DNA of 64,000 bases from Euptelea pleiosperma (taxonomy: Eukaryota > Streptophyta > Magnoliopsida > Ranunculales > Eupteleaceae). The notes under the pieces were generated by a model. That model was not told where the DNA came from. It saw nothing but the letters and a program-made list of their open reading frames with translations, and searched no databases. A program made the translations under genes and the position numbers. The stretch spans positions 12,200,000-12,263,999 of the forward strand of contig CM068549.1 of the NCBI GenBank assembly GCA_035048495.1. The letters run 5' to 3'. Shown here in pieces: positions 23,325 to 34,999 of this stretch; positions within the stretch are counted from its first letter, which is position 1; each line of letters opens with the position of its first letter.

Positions 23325-23922
23325 GCTACACCAATTTCTTACATCCAATTCTTACACCTAGCGGTGGGGTCCACTTAGAGTTTATGTTGGACAATCCAAC
23401 CACACAATGAATTGTTCATATTGCAAAGATCATCCTCACAAAATTAGTCTCTCTTGACCGTCAGAACCTCATGAAAGTTTGACTTGACTTTAAAAAAGGG
23501 TCAGGCTCAAGGGACACCCTTTTCTGACCCCTCTTGGGAGTTGTGTGATCGGCCGTGGATTTTGAGAATCCAAATGTGGTTGATAGCACTGAACTGGCAT
23601 TCACTCTTTTCACTTTTTGCCTTAGCTCAACCACCATTGGATTCGTGAAATCCACGGAGGAGCACACGACACTCCTGAGAGGGGTCAGAAAAAGGGGTCC
23701 TCAGAGCTTGAGCCTTTAAAAAATTTAGACTATCCAATTAAACCATTATTTTGGGTCAATTTTTTATATGGTTAGCAATGTAAAAATAGACTGGTTTTTG
23801 GTCATGATGATCATCATGGCAAGGACAACTCAATGTGCAGTTGGATTGGATTTTCCAACATAATCTCTATGTGGGCCCAACTACTGGTTGTAAGAATTGG
23901 ATATAAGAAATGAGTAGTTCTA
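23325..23922. mobile_element. Outer MITE of a nested pair, with 9-bp target duplication
   Basis: Long inverted arms run from the left (CCAATTTCTTACATCCAATT, then GGGGTCCACTTAGAGTTTAT) and from the right (GTAAGAATTGGATATAAGAAA and its inward continuation). GAGTCTAGA occurs at 23316-23324 and 23923-23931, an exact 9-bp direct repeat that fits a Mutator-type duplication, although the precise end could shift by two bases. A second MITE is inserted in the middle. Confidence 0.75.
23498..23714. mobile_element. Inner MITE nested in 23325-23922, with 9-bp target duplication
   Basis: The element is bounded by GGGTCAGGCTCAAG and GAGCTTGAGCC, with arms continuing through TTTCTGACCCCTCT and AGAGGGGTCAGAAA. 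TTTAAAAAA is directly repeated at 23489-23497 and 23715-23723 (9 bp, exact but low complexity). The outer arms resume on both sides, so the insertion is younger than the outer MITE. Confidence 0.8.
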
Positions 23923-23953
23923 GAGTCTAGACAGACCCTTAGCTTAATTTATT

Positions 23954-24309
23954 GGGTTAGGATCAGCGGACAAAAATTGGCACGGGCCAATATATAACTT
24001 AGAAGTTTTGGAATGGGATGAATTTTTCTGAAGATGACTCTATGGTAAGGAGATCGTCCTCAAAAATATTCAAGTAGCCTGATTTACAAATTGAAGAATT
24101 ATGGACCTTCTATTTACTGATAACTTGTAAACCAGATTTGATGGGGTTTGAAATTTCAGAATGGGCTGATTTTTTTGTACGAGTGATCTATATGGTGAGG
24201 AGATCATCCTCGGCAAAAATCAGCCATTGATTCATCTTCCATGTGGTTACACCAAAATTGTTGTCACATTTTTTTTTTTGTCAAAATTTTTGTCCCCTGA
24301 TCCTAACCC
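23954..24309. mobile_element. Mutator-type MITE, family A, copy 2
   Basis: It begins GGGTTAGGATCAGC and ends CTGATCCTAACCC, flanked by TAATTTATT (23945-23953) and TAATCTATT (24310-24318), a 9-bp duplication with one mismatch. The interior shows GGTGAGGAGATCATCCTC and AATCAGCCATTGATTCATCT as in the other copies. Non-coding. Confidence 0.85.
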
Positions 24310-25534
24310 TAATCTATTATTATATTTTGGGTATTTTTTGGAGAAACTGCAAAATTTATATATTTAAAGTAAAACATTATAGTATATAGGGAGTGGGGAT
24401 TAGTAATATCAAAAACGACATGCCGATATAAAAGTGCTTGTTTTGCTAAATAGAAAGTAACTCTCCACGTGGCCAATCCAAAAGGTCGTCTATCAAATGG
24501 TTTGTGAATGCCATGTCAGCTCTTCACCAGTAAAGAAAGCCCCATCCAGATCCTGAAGATATTTGGAGATTGGCTTAAATATGGTCGTTATAATGAAAAT
24601 AATGGCTGTCATAACGGAAACAGACCTCCCCGTTATGTTACATACCATTTTAACATTCAGAAAATAACGACCGTTATTTTATGAAAAAAAATTTGTTAAA
24701 AAGGGCATGTGTATTTTTGTTATTTTCCATTATCAATTTTAGTGAAAATTTGAAATTCAAATTTGAATTTAGATCTGTTTTTTGCCGTTATGTCAGTTTT
24801 TTTTTTCATATGTTCCTCTGTCTTCCCATTTTTGGTCTTGTGCGTTACAATCTATCTGATGAGGAGAATACTGTTGAAAATTATTAGGAACATGTTGGAA
24901 AAATCCGAGTTGAGAAACCTTAAAAAGTGACTCAAGAGGTAACTTTTGGCATAAATTAAAGTGGGACCCACTTATCTTTTGAGGCGGGTCCATGTTGATT
25001 TTTCATCTCCTTGATATGGAGAATAATGTGCGTTACAGAATTAAAAGTCATTGTTCAACAGAACTGCAAGAAGTACAACTCTTAAGAAAAGAAAATATAA
25101 TTTATCCAAGAAAACAAACATAGAACCAAAAAATACAGCTTACGCAGCCAAACAAAAGCCTTATCAGATGGTAAGATATATAAGAAAAGATTGCAAGAAA
25201 AAAGAAAAAAGAAAAGAAAAAGAAAGAACTAGTGGAAATTAATGGGAAAACAATGATGCTGAAGCAAGAACAAATCATTCATAACACCATACGTTGCGCA
25301 AGAAATACCGACGTATTAAAAAAGAAAACAATTGTTGAAATCTGAGACTCCGAGTAGAGAATATCAATTCAGTCTCGAGAATAGACATAGGTGAGAGATT
25401 GATATAGAGATACAGATAGAGAGAGGAAGATCCTTACCAGAGATACTTAGAACTTGAAATAGCTAGGAGATTTACTGATGAAGAAGAAATCGATAGAGAC
25501 ATATAGATTTCAAATTGAAATTTGAGATTTCAGA
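24310..25534. other. AT-rich stretch with an AACGG-family remnant (24590-24870)
   Basis: The remnant shows GGTCGTTATAATG, AACGACCGTTATTTTATG and GAAATTCAAATTTGAATTT, typical of the AACGG repeats elsewhere, without clear ends. From 25050 to 25250 the plus strand is Lys-rich by composition only. No gene is supported. Confidence 0.5.
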
Positions 25535-25734
25535 CCCCCTTACTTTATTGATGCAATTTGCAAGTCACTCAATGTTTTCAAAATATTTGCGTCTCACCCT
25601 TTGACCATGGTCAACATCGTTGACCATAGATGGACAACCCAATATTTTTTAAATGACTATAAGGACTTTGGGTGAGACACAAATATTTTAAAAATATTGG
25701 GTGCAATGCAAATTGCATCAATAAAGTGAGGGGG
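25535..25734. mobile_element. Palindromic MITE, family E, copy 1
   Basis: Ends CCCCCTTACTTTATTGATGC and GCATCAATAAAGTGAGGGGG enclose CAAAATATTTGCGTCTCACCC and its complement. GGTCAACATCGTTGACC forms the centre. Confidence 0.75.
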
Positions 25735-25829
25735 ACAAGCAAAAAATCTTTTTTTAGGAATTTTTTTTTTTTTGAAGATTGTGAGCTCAAAACCTTTCTT
25801 CATTTACTTTTGGCCCAACCGAAGGTGGA

Positions 25830-26140
25830 CATACAGACAAAAAATTAATCTGATTGTTAAATTTTAAGCATTGGATTAGAGTCGTTTTCTTGGGTTGATT
25901 TTATTCATAAAATTTGAACATTATTTGGGGCACAAAGATCCAATGGTTTGAAATCACTAATCATGCTGATATTTGGTATGTAGCTGCTCCACCTAACGAT
26001 GTGCCCAACATCCGTACGATTAGTGACCTCTAAGAGTGTGCCAGGTGGCACATATTGTGGTCTCTCATCATCATTGATGAGGGACACTAGCATGCTTAAC
26101 AACCTGTAAAGGTGAGTTCCTTTATAGTTCACAATCCTCA
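25830..26140. repeat. Family C MITE, diverged copy
   Basis: Shares TTGGGTTGATTTTATTCATA, GGGGCACAAAGATCCAATGG, AAATCACTAATCATGCTGAT and CCTCTAAGAGTGTGCCA with the copy at 43672-44080. It lies between the two family E copies. Confidence 0.6.
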
Positions 26141-26219
26141 AAAAAAGGTTTTGACCTCACATTCCTCAAAAAAAAAAACATGAAAAAAAAACCTAAAAAT
26201 AAAAGGAGTTTTTGCTTGT

Positions 26220-26430
26220 CCCCCTTACTTTATTGATGCAATTTGCATCGCACCCAATGTTGTTAACATATTTGCGTCTCACCCAAAGTCATTGTAGTCA
26301 TTTAAAAAATATTGGGATGTCCAGCCTGAGAAAGTCTATGGTCAATGACGTTGACCATGGTCAAAGGGTGAGACGCAAATATTTTGAAAACATTGGGTGA
26401 CTTGCAAATTGCATCAATAAAGTAAGGGGG
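26220..26430. mobile_element. Palindromic MITE, family E, copy 2
   Basis: Same ends as copy 1 (CCCCCTTACTTTATTGATGC and complement). The central asymmetric part runs the opposite way. TTTTGCTTGT-like sequence outside the C-run is also shared, so the true ends may lie about 10 bp further out. Confidence 0.75.
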
Positions 26431-26646
26431 TAAAGCAAAAAAGCCCTAGATTCTTTGAAGAAGAACTTAGAGAATTTCTCAAAACAAGAGCAGATGGGTA
26501 AAAGAAAGAAAATAGTAAAAAATCTCAAAAATCTCAAAAATCAAGATTTCCTTGAAGACTAAGATGAGTTAGAATACTTTGAAAGAAAAAGATATAAGAG
26601 AGAAAAATGGTGGGAGAGTTTTTTGGTAGTTAAAGAATAGTAACGA

Positions 26647-27594
26647 TCTATATAACAAAACAGGAAAGTTGTCTCCCCATTTATACCCCCTCTTATATGT
26701 TTCAACAAAGAAGGGCGAAGATCTTATCTCCAAAATAGATAGTGGATCTCAGCCACTCACACCCGATTTTGACAAACGCTTTGTTGGATAGCGCCGTGGG
26801 CACGGGCCACCCACTATCTATATAACAAGTGCCAGTGGTTATGTTATACCCCCTCTTATCTTATATGGCTTCAATAATGAGTGGCTGAGATCCACTATGC
26901 TTCATATCAATGGCTGCGATTAACTCCCTCAAGATTTTGACAAACACTTTGTCGGAGAGTGCCACAGGCACGGGCCACCTACATAGATAACAAAATAACT
27001 GTATTCTCTTATCTTATCCTACTTCATAAGATAAAGAGTGATTGAGATCAAATACATCCATCTAATGTGGACGGTTAGATTTCAACTACTCAATCCCCAT
27101 CATTTATTCATTCACTCCTACTCATTTGACCTCAATTTATTAAAAATTTAATTTTAACACCGTTTTTTTTTGTTATTTTCCTATTTTTTCTATGTTCGTT
27201 ACAATCCATTATAACAGCCGTTATAATGGAAAAAGATAACACTCCAATCCGTTATACCGTTTGAGTGCCGAAGGCACCCAATTTTTGCAAACACTTCTGT
27301 TGGAGAGTGCCGTGGGCACGGACCATTTACTAGTCTATATAACAAAACAGGGAGTTGTCTCCCCCTCTTATAGGCTTCATAAAGAAGGGCCGAGATCTTA
27401 TCCCCCAACTGGACGGTGGATCTCAGCCATTCACACCTGATTTTGACAAACGCTTTGTTGAGGAGAACCGTGGGGGCTTTAATAAAGAAGGGCCGAGATC
27501 TTACCCTCCTACTAGACGGTGGATCTCAGCCACTCACACCTGATTTTGGCAAATTCTTTGTCGGGGAGTGCTGTGGGCTCGGGCCACCCACTAG
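26647..27594 (+). mobile_element. Head-to-tail array of short Helitrons, cluster 2
   Basis: Starts TCTATATAACAAAACAGG at 26647 and 27334 and TCTATATAACAAG near 26816. Ends with the GTGCC...GGCAC hairpin and CTAG/CTAT are found near 26815, 27333 and 27594. At 27333/27334 one copy's CTAG is followed directly by the next copy's TCTATATAAC. Same family as cluster 1. An AACGG remnant is included at 27130-27260. Confidence 0.8.
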
Positions 27595-27714
27595 TATCTA
27601 ACAAAATGCAATCTTTTTTCCAGTTTCTTGAGGTGCGTTTACTAGTGGCAATGTTAGTTAAGAAAAATGGAGGCATTTATTAGTGGCAATGTTAGTTATT
27701 TGAATTTGAAAACC

Positions 27715-27890
27715 ATGGTTGATTGGCCCACCCCTTGATGGATCTACACACCAATCCAATCCAAACCAGGCTCTGTCTCGCCCCGAGATCACTGTTTCAG
27801 AAAGGAGTTCCACTTTGTCTCGGGCGAGATGGACGGATCCGAATCCGGATCGGAGACCACCGATCCCGAGACTTACATCCATTGCACAAT
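27715..27890. repeat. Diverged relative of the 63716 hAT-type MITE
   Basis: ACTGTTTCAGAAAGGAGT, TCCACTTTGTCTCGGGCGAGA and CGGATCGGAGACCACCGATC correspond in order to the MITE at 63716-63927. The termini are not well preserved here. Confidence 0.5.
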
Positions 27891-27934
27891 CCCTACCTAG
27901 TATTACTAGACAGAGGTCAACCCATGTAGGGCAA

Positions 27935-28110
27935 TGATCCAGTGTGTTTGAGTTGTTAAACAAGCATAGGGTGAATGAAGATGAAAGTGCTCTCTACTGC
28001 TGGGGCCCCCACATCCATAAAAGCCACACAAAACAATTAATATAATACACAAAGGAACTGATAAAAACGTAAAGATGATCTGACTGTTGGGCTTTATCCC
28101 CATCAAAGAT
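27935..28110. repeat. Segment duplicated at 37935-38135
   Basis: GATCCAGTG, AATGAAAGTGCTCT, GGGCCCCCACATCCATAAAA and AATCTGACT-like phrases occur in the same order at both places, same orientation. Here it lies upstream of the RING-H2 gene. Confidence 0.65.
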
Positions 28111-28324
28111 GTGCTCGACTTGTGATCTGTCTGGATTGTTAATTCAGTGGGCCACGTATAAGGTATGAGTCTAAGGTTTATTGATGATGATGAACCTCAA
28201 TAACATCAATACTTCCCGACTCTTGCACGAGCATAAAACTTCCAAATCGGAGTAAATTAACAGTTGGCGGTTGCTGATTTGGCAGCTGAACTTTGTTTCC
28301 TCTTAGGAAAGAGAACCAAAAAAA

Positions 28325-29260
28325 ACGCTCGCCAATAATATCTCCTCTTTAAATCTTTCCATATAGAACGCCCCTCCCTCTCTCTATTCTCTAACGCTCG
28401 CCAATATCTCCTCTTTAAATCTTTCCTTCTACGAGCACCCCCTCCTCTCTCTCTCTCTCTCTCTCTCTCAGAGTTTGTTTATCGTTTAGCTCTGGTAAAC
28501 ATCTCTTTCTTTCATGTTCTTGAGACTGATCTCTATGTATCAACTATTTGTTTACTATTTCAAGCCATCTTTCTTGCAAACTTTACTTCTGTTTTTGAAT
28601 TCTTAGCTGTTTTTTTTTCTTTTTATATTCTGGGTATTGTTTTGATTCAGGGTTTTCCATGAACTAGCTGATCTCGTGAGGGTCAATCCAATTGGGCAAG
28701 TGGGTGGAGACGATCAGGATCCTGACTTTAGTAAGCAGGATAAACCCTATGATTTATCCCAGTACATCAGGCACGTGGGGAAGGGCTGACTTACGTGTCC
28801 TACGGGATTAGTCGGGTCCTCTAAGGGGGCCCGGATGATGATTGAGAGCTTCCACTATAGGCAATTTAAATAGGGTACAAGATGTCAAGAACTAGCCCTA
28901 TCACAGGCTAAAGTAGACCTGAATTCCAAATCAACACGGCCCTTTAGCAACGGTTTTTCAATGACAGAAATTAACCGTAATAACCAAGGGTTTACACCAT
29001 CTGGGCCCCAGTACTTGGGCCCAAGGTCTGACCTTTCAGTCAAACACCCCTTTGTTCTGCATTCTTCAAGTCTCAATTTGTTTGCATCTCTGTTTGGTTT
29101 CATTGGCATTTCTTTTCTCAGCTTTGCGATATGAATTCATCTTCTTATTACAGAATTGTTGTTTGGATTTTTAACCATTATACCTGGATTTTGAGCGATC
29201 TTCGATGTAAAGAATGCAGATTGCTTAGAGATCATCACAGTCTTTCTTCGTTGACACAGA
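28325..29260 (+). promoter_or_regulatory. Promoter-proximal region, leader exon and leader intron of the RING-H2 gene
   Basis: The phrase TCTCCTCTTTAAATCTTTCC occurs twice (near 28343 and 28411), each after ACGCTCGCCAATA, as a duplicated core-promoter-like block with TTTAAA. It is followed by a (CT)n tract (28446-28469) typical of plant leaders. CTCTG|GTAAAC at 28494/28495 is a good donor and TTGACACAG|A at 29259/29260 a good acceptor, giving a 765-bp leader intron that ends one base before the ATG. The intron contains non-coding sequence (28650-28900) that looks like inserted repeat DNA. TSS and promoter are inferred, not shown. Confidence 0.6.
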
Positions 29261-30877
29261 ATGGATAATCCAGAGGAGAACAACAATGCACAAGCAAGAG
29301 ATGGTGTAAAACCCAATAAAGCTACAGCAAGATCTTCGCGTTCTGTTAACTATTCTGTACATGATAGTAACTGGCTGAATCCAAACCAATTCTCGAGGGA
29401 CATCTCAGTACCTTCAAGCCAATACATTAACTCCCACACAACACTTCCTGTTGATCACGCTGTGGGCTCAGGAACGACTGTTCAGATCTCTAAGCGCACA
29501 GGCGGCAGCAAGTCGAAAGGGACTTCCTTTGGCAGCAGCAGCAGCAGTCAGCAAGGTCTTCCAGGTATTCCTGTGACAGGCATAACAAATTAATTTTGTT
29601 ATATGGCTAAGTTTCTATTCTTCATTTGTCAACTTACCAATATTTTTTCTTTTATTAAGGCCTGTTTGGTAGGCCACCACAGCAGGAAAATAAAATATTT
29701 GCGCGTGCTAATATTTTTCCGGGCGTGTTTGGCATGCATTTGCCCGCGCCGAATATTTAGCCGGGCCCACAAATTTGCCTGCCGCAATTTGATCACCTCC
29801 ACCCTAACCTAATATGTGAGTCCCATAGTCACCGAACCCATATTTGACTTTGAAATGTGGGACCCACACAAATTGAAAGAAAATGAAGTATGCTAGTCAA
29901 TACATGTACCACCATGATCAGTCAGTCATGGGAGGGATGACCAAGGGAAAAGGGCTACTTGGGGGCTCGCTCAAAAAGGGAGAAAATAAGGGTACCAGAG
30001 AGAAAAATGCCGGGGGCCACTCACAAAAAATGAGAAAATAGGGGTACCAAAGTGAAAGCCACCTCAGAGTGGGCTACCGTGGATGTCGGCCTTTGAAGCG
30101 TGGTGAAATGTTTGGATCCTAGGTTAAGACCTTAGCTTTCCGCTCCTCTATCACTGTGCTTTTGGAGTATTTGTTAGGTTCTTAACAAAGTGATTTTCTT
30201 TTGTTCAATCGTCAGTAGAAACTTAAACTTGAAAAATACTTAAATTTACCACCCCATGTTTCAACAAAGTAGAGCATGACATCAAGCATTGGTTCTTCAA
30301 TTAGAACCTACTACTTTGAAGTGTGGAGGCTGCTTGGTTACGAGAGTAATGGTGTTTCCTAAACATACCTGTACAGGTAAGGCAGTTGTTGCAGCCAATG
30401 AAGAACTCAAACTCATTGAAAACATTGCTGATTTCCTGAGTCCAGAAGAAGTGAGACATCTTCTATTCCAAGGCCATGAGAATGAGCATATTGCTCGCCA
30501 ATTCCTCACTCCTGATATCGGAAGTACCACCGCCAACCGAGGGCACAGAAATGAAGATCTTGTTCACCAATCAGCTCCGCATCCTCCTCAAATGATCGGT
30601 ATCCCCTACCCTCTGATTCTTCTAAAATTTACAAACAGTTTGGTTTTCTCATTTTTATCTGAGTTCTAGTTATGCTTAATTGCCTTTTTTGGTATTTGCA
30701 GATGTAAGAATGAGTTGCTTGTATTGTCACAGAAACTTGCTATATGATGCTGCAATTGAGAAAAGGCCATGTGGCCATTACTTCCATCTCCATTGCTTTC
30801 ATGCCCAACCTCCTTCAGTGAAAGACCAGCACGTCTTGTGTCCGGAATGCTACTTCTGCACTCTAGAAAAGCAATGA
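29261..30877 (+). CDS. Small RING-H2 finger protein, putative E3 ubiquitin ligase (three coding exons)
   Basis: Exons 29261-29564, 30377-30598 and 30702-30877 join in matching phase (both introns phase 1, GT-AG) to give 233 residues. Residues 1-102 are Asn/Ser-rich and polar with a Ser run and no known domain. Residues 103-176 contain a helical acidic part (ENIADFLSPEEVRHLLFQ). Residues 181-225 form a C3H2C3 RING-H2 finger with ligands C181, C184, C199, H201, H204, C207, C222 and C225. There is no signal peptide or membrane segment. RING-H2 proteins usually bind an E2 and transfer ubiquitin; the substrate is unknown. The exon 2 start could instead be 16 bases further on, also in phase. Intron 1 (812 bp) holds a probable small transposon. 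I do not recognise a named orthologue. The intact frame across three exons argues for a real gene. Confidence 0.75.
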
Positions 30878-32090
30878 AGACTGGAAATAGTTATGGTGTT
30901 GAAGTTGATTTTCTTTTCCACTATTGGGTTCTGTTTTCTCTCTGTCATTATAATCTATCGAGTTTTCGCTGAACTTGCACTCCTCAAATTAGTACATTAT
31001 GAATAAGTAGTCTTGAGTTTGATGATTTAGTTCAAAATTTTGTTTTGTATGATTCTTTTCGATAAGTTAATAGGTTTGAATGTGATAAATGCATTGCTTG
31101 TGAAGTATGTGTTTGCGTACTTTGATAATGGCAAAAAAACTGAGTTGCTGTAAAGAAAAAAAACAAAGGTTTCCGAGATCTATTTTGTCTAGTAACAGAA
31201 TGCCCGAATGCCCTACAGACTTGACGTAAAATGCATCGCCTGTAGAGGCAACAGGCAACCCATAATGAAGTGCTAGTTGATACATCGGCAGAAGTACAAA
31301 CACAATACACCTCACATGTGAGTGGCATACCAGTACCCAGTGACAGTATTGCAAGCATATTGTGTTTCCTTCACTTTGCAAAATGGTCGAGGTTGTTCAT
31401 TCCTTCAGTCAAGCTTGGGCTCAAGAACTTCTTTCTCAAAATTGGGATCATTTGAATTGGCTCCTCTATGCGTGCACTCTGATCATAATGAAGGTCTTGT
31501 CAATTTTTACAAGTACAAGGAAAATGTTGCTATAGCAAGTAAAATGGCCCAAGAAGTTAACGTCTCCCTGGTAAAAAGGCAATAGAGAGGTGACATCGAA
31601 CGAGTTTCTCAGTCCATGGTAACAAGGCAGCGCATGGTTTTGGATAATCATAGCATATAGCTAGGCACCTCAGAACACCAGCTGACTCGTTCCCGGTGTC
31701 TAGCGTTGTTTACAGAACCAGTCAGGTCATTGATCCTGCATATATGTGATAAGGTAATGCACATAACTGATATGAATTCTGGTCTTTACTTTCCTTGTAT
31801 GTTCTGTATTATTTGAGAAATCTACGAATAGATCTCCTTTATTATCATACAAATTTTGAAGTCCCATTTTTTTTCTTCTTATTATTTTTTTCAGACCATT
31901 TTCAACTCATATCTCGCCTTGTGGATTCATTATCTTTTTATGCCATATCCACAATACAGATCATTATATTTTTATGCAGTAGTGTTTATGTTTTTAGCAA
32001 TTTTTTCCTATATTTCGAGCAATCTTGAATATATCGATCGGATGCAATTTGCTGAAAGACCATAATTTGTTTTTGTTTTTTGGACTTCAA
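30878..32090. other. 3' region of the RING gene and intergenic DNA
   Basis: GAATAAG near 31000 could act in polyadenylation. From 31190 to 31590 the plus strand shows coding-like phrases (KMAQEVNVSLVKRQ) without a recognised family. They may be decayed exons associated with the RING-gene copy at 32091. No gene is supported. Confidence 0.4.
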
Positions 32091-32440
32091 TGGATAGCTC
32101 AAACCATAACAATGCACAAGGTAGCGATGGATTTCAAACCCAATAATGATGCTGCAGAATCTGGGAATTGTGTTAATTACCCTGTATATGATTATAGCTG
32201 GTTCAATTTTTACCACTAGTGGTGGACTACTCATCTGATCTCACAGGAAATATAGTTGGAACATGTCATTCCTACAATCACAGTCATAAAATGTGTGGGA
32301 ATGGAAGCAATGACCTGCAATAGTTCACTAGATCACGGAAGCCACTGCGACCCAAAAGTACTGTCTGCTCATAGCACTCGGCAAGGCTTTCAGTTAGATG
32401 GCGCTTCATGTCAATGTACTAATCTTAAAGCTGTGTGAGA
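32091..32440 (+). pseudogene. Decayed tandem copy of RING-gene exon 1
   Basis: ATG at 32091 starts MDSSNHNNAQGSDG, matching the start MDNPEENNNAQARDG of the RING gene. After a one-base frame change the match continues as KPNNDAAESGNCVNYPVYDY and SWFN against KPNKATARSSRSVNYSVHDS and NWLN. Similarity fades after about 130 bp. No RING finger is found downstream, and several stops follow. It is best read as a partial local duplication that decayed, 2.8 kb from its parent on the same strand. Confidence 0.7.
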
Positions 32441-34345
32441 CTTATTTTTGTGCTGGGGTTCAAACCAGATAATAAGCTACGAAGGCAAGCAGATTTATTA
32501 CTCGTTAACTAGAGAATGCATGTGCCATTATTGATTTATGTCTCAATTTTTTGTACCAGCTCGGGATATATAGGACAACAACATGCCATAAATGAACACA
32601 TGATGATGAAATGCCATTTCCAAACAATAAAATTACATGATTTTCTATGAGAACAACCATTGATCAAGCATGCTTATCAAAAGAAACAATTATAGAACAA
32701 GGAAAGAGTAGATAACCAGCATATTGACATGATTTTTAAGGAAAAACGCCATAAATCAAGAAAGCAAATCCTCAACAAAAATCTTAATAGAGCTCCTATC
32801 ATCATCCCCAAAGATTACTCCATTCCAACATGTTAAAAATAAGCCCAAGTAATAGTTGAGTTGGACCATCTTGTTGAATGGGTTAGGATCCCTTGACCCA
32901 ATGGGTGATCCATCGTTAACTTATAGCTAAGGTAGTCTGGGACCCAACCATTTGATGGACTTCACTCAAGCGATGATCGATGTGATCATTAATGATTGTA
33001 ACCATCAGATCTATCACATTGAAAAATGATCCATTTTCTATATTTTTCAGCACATGCATTTTCTAGTCGTTGAATTCTTGAAGAATTCTTCTGAATATGG
33101 AAGCAAAAATGGCGAAAGTCATCACCACCCAAACGACTAAAGGCTTAGTATATTTGCATTTGCAGAGCACTTAAATAAAAGCTGGTTTTAATAAGCAATA
33201 CTTCACCTAGCAAAGGGATATTATCTTGCTCTTAAAATGTCTATCTTCTTCTTTGGTGCTGACACACTATGGTGAAGGACATGCTGTAATTGCTTTCCTT
33301 GCAACGAACTGCAAAATTCCATCTGGTTTCAAAGATGCATAAAGTTAGAACCCCATCCATAGGATGTTCCCCTGGGATCATGAGTCGGAAAAGTACTTTT
33401 AGGCTTTTAGCTTTTCTTTCATCTTGCAAGCTCACCTCAGTTGGTTTTGTTGATGTGCCATCTCTGTAGTTGGATAGTTTCCTCTCCTGGTCTAGTGATT
33501 GGCAATTAACCAAGTACAGAGATGAAGTGTGAACTCTAAATCTTGCCTTTCCTGCTATTATACCAAAACCACTTATATCGAGCCTTGCGCTTCTTTTTTC
33601 TGTTATCACCGATAGAGATTATGAAACTGTGTAAACTAAAAAAAAAAATTGTTAACATAAAGAATTCATTCGATTTCTCCTCAATTTGTTGTGGTTTCAT
33701 CTTTCCTTTATTTAGGTTTCTGATTTGTATGTCAAAGTTAATGTTTTTGTGTTTCAGTGTGATCCAATCCAAAAGAAAGGGAAGATTTTTTGGTTCTTTC
33801 TATAGAGAGTTCGTGAGTTGGGATCGTAGAAGCTTTTGGCCCGCTTGAGAGGGAGAGAGAAAGAGAGTGCCACAATTGTTGAAATGGTTACTAAGTGTTT
33901 CATATTTTAGTGTGTTTTACTGATTAAACAAAAAAGAATGAAAGAGAAATTGATGCGAAGATGTTTGACTACGTCGATTCCTTCAATGACAGTGGTGAGA
34001 GACCGGTGGTGGTGGTGGAGCCGATAGTAGCGATGGTGGAGCCGATGGTGGTGGCAGTGGCAAAATGTTTAAAAGAGATGAAGTTAAAGTCGGGAAGCAG
34101 ATAGAGGCACATTAGTCATTTTAATATCACACTAACAGAAACGGGTCCTGCCTAGTTAATCAACGCCACTTAAATTTGGTCAAGGGGGCCGGGTATTACC
34201 CCAGTTTCAAAGTGTAATACCCTAAAAATATAACGGCTACAAATTTGATCAACATGGTAGATAAGGAGGATTTTGTGCCAACTAAGACTGGATTTTTTTA
34301 GTGTACAAAATAAACGAAAATAAACTTAGAATGGAGAGAATTTTA
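32441..34345. other. No supported gene; possible decayed minus-strand exon at 33241-33609
   Basis: A minus-strand frame of 122 codons at 33241-33609 contains GKARFRVHTSSLYLVNCQSL and a charged middle part. It has no family I recognise and could be chance. Positions 33985-34070 are a GGTGGT/GCCGAT simple repeat. Confidence 0.35.
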
Positions 34346-34750
34346 AAGAAGTAATGCCTTATTAAGCGAGATTGGGGAAATCTCGTAGATAGATTTGAAA
34401 GTTGTGGTAGAATGATTCAAATATGAGAGATCTTTTCAGATTAAGTCCGGAGAGAATGAAGGAATGAAGGAAATGTTTTATTTGGAGAGTAGTTAAGGAA
34501 AGAATGATGCATTTAAGGAATTTGACAGAACGTTTGGAGAGAATAAAGACGGAGGTTTTAATTGGAAAGGCCAATGATGTATTTAATGTATTAATTGGTT
34601 ATGTTCTTTTTTTATATAGAAATCATTAAAATATAATTATGATGAAAAAGATGGATGTTGGAATTGGAAAGGCCAATGGTGTATTTAATGTATTAAATGC
34701 ATATATATCGTCTTTATTTTAGAAATCAGTCAAATGTAATTATGATAAAA
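34346..34750. repeat. Direct repeats around AATTGGAAAGGCCAATG
   Basis: AATTGGAAAGGCCAATG(A/G)TGTATTTAATGTATTAA occurs at about 34560 and 34662, followed in both cases by a TATA-rich stretch and TAGAAATCA(T/G)(T/C)AAA. The period is about 102 bp. No gene is visible. Confidence 0.7.
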
Positions 34751-34999
34751 ATAATACATGATGTAAAGAATATTTTCATATTCTAGTTTGACAAAGATTC
34801 CGTGTGACATAAAACATTTATGTAACCTTACGTACGAGCACCAGTGTAGTATTGAATATGTCGTGGTACGCATACTTCGCCGATTACGTGAAGACAAGAA
34901 GACAAAAATAGCAAGGATCAGATGGTTGACGACATGAGTCATCTAAGTAACTGTCCATTTATCGGTTATACATCGTGTACGCTCGATTTTGAAGGTAAA

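Noticed and set aside
34000..34140. Possible Helitron or MULE 5' end near GTCATTTTAATATC
   Set aside because: The phrase is common in plant transposons, but no matching terminus, hairpin or duplication could be found.
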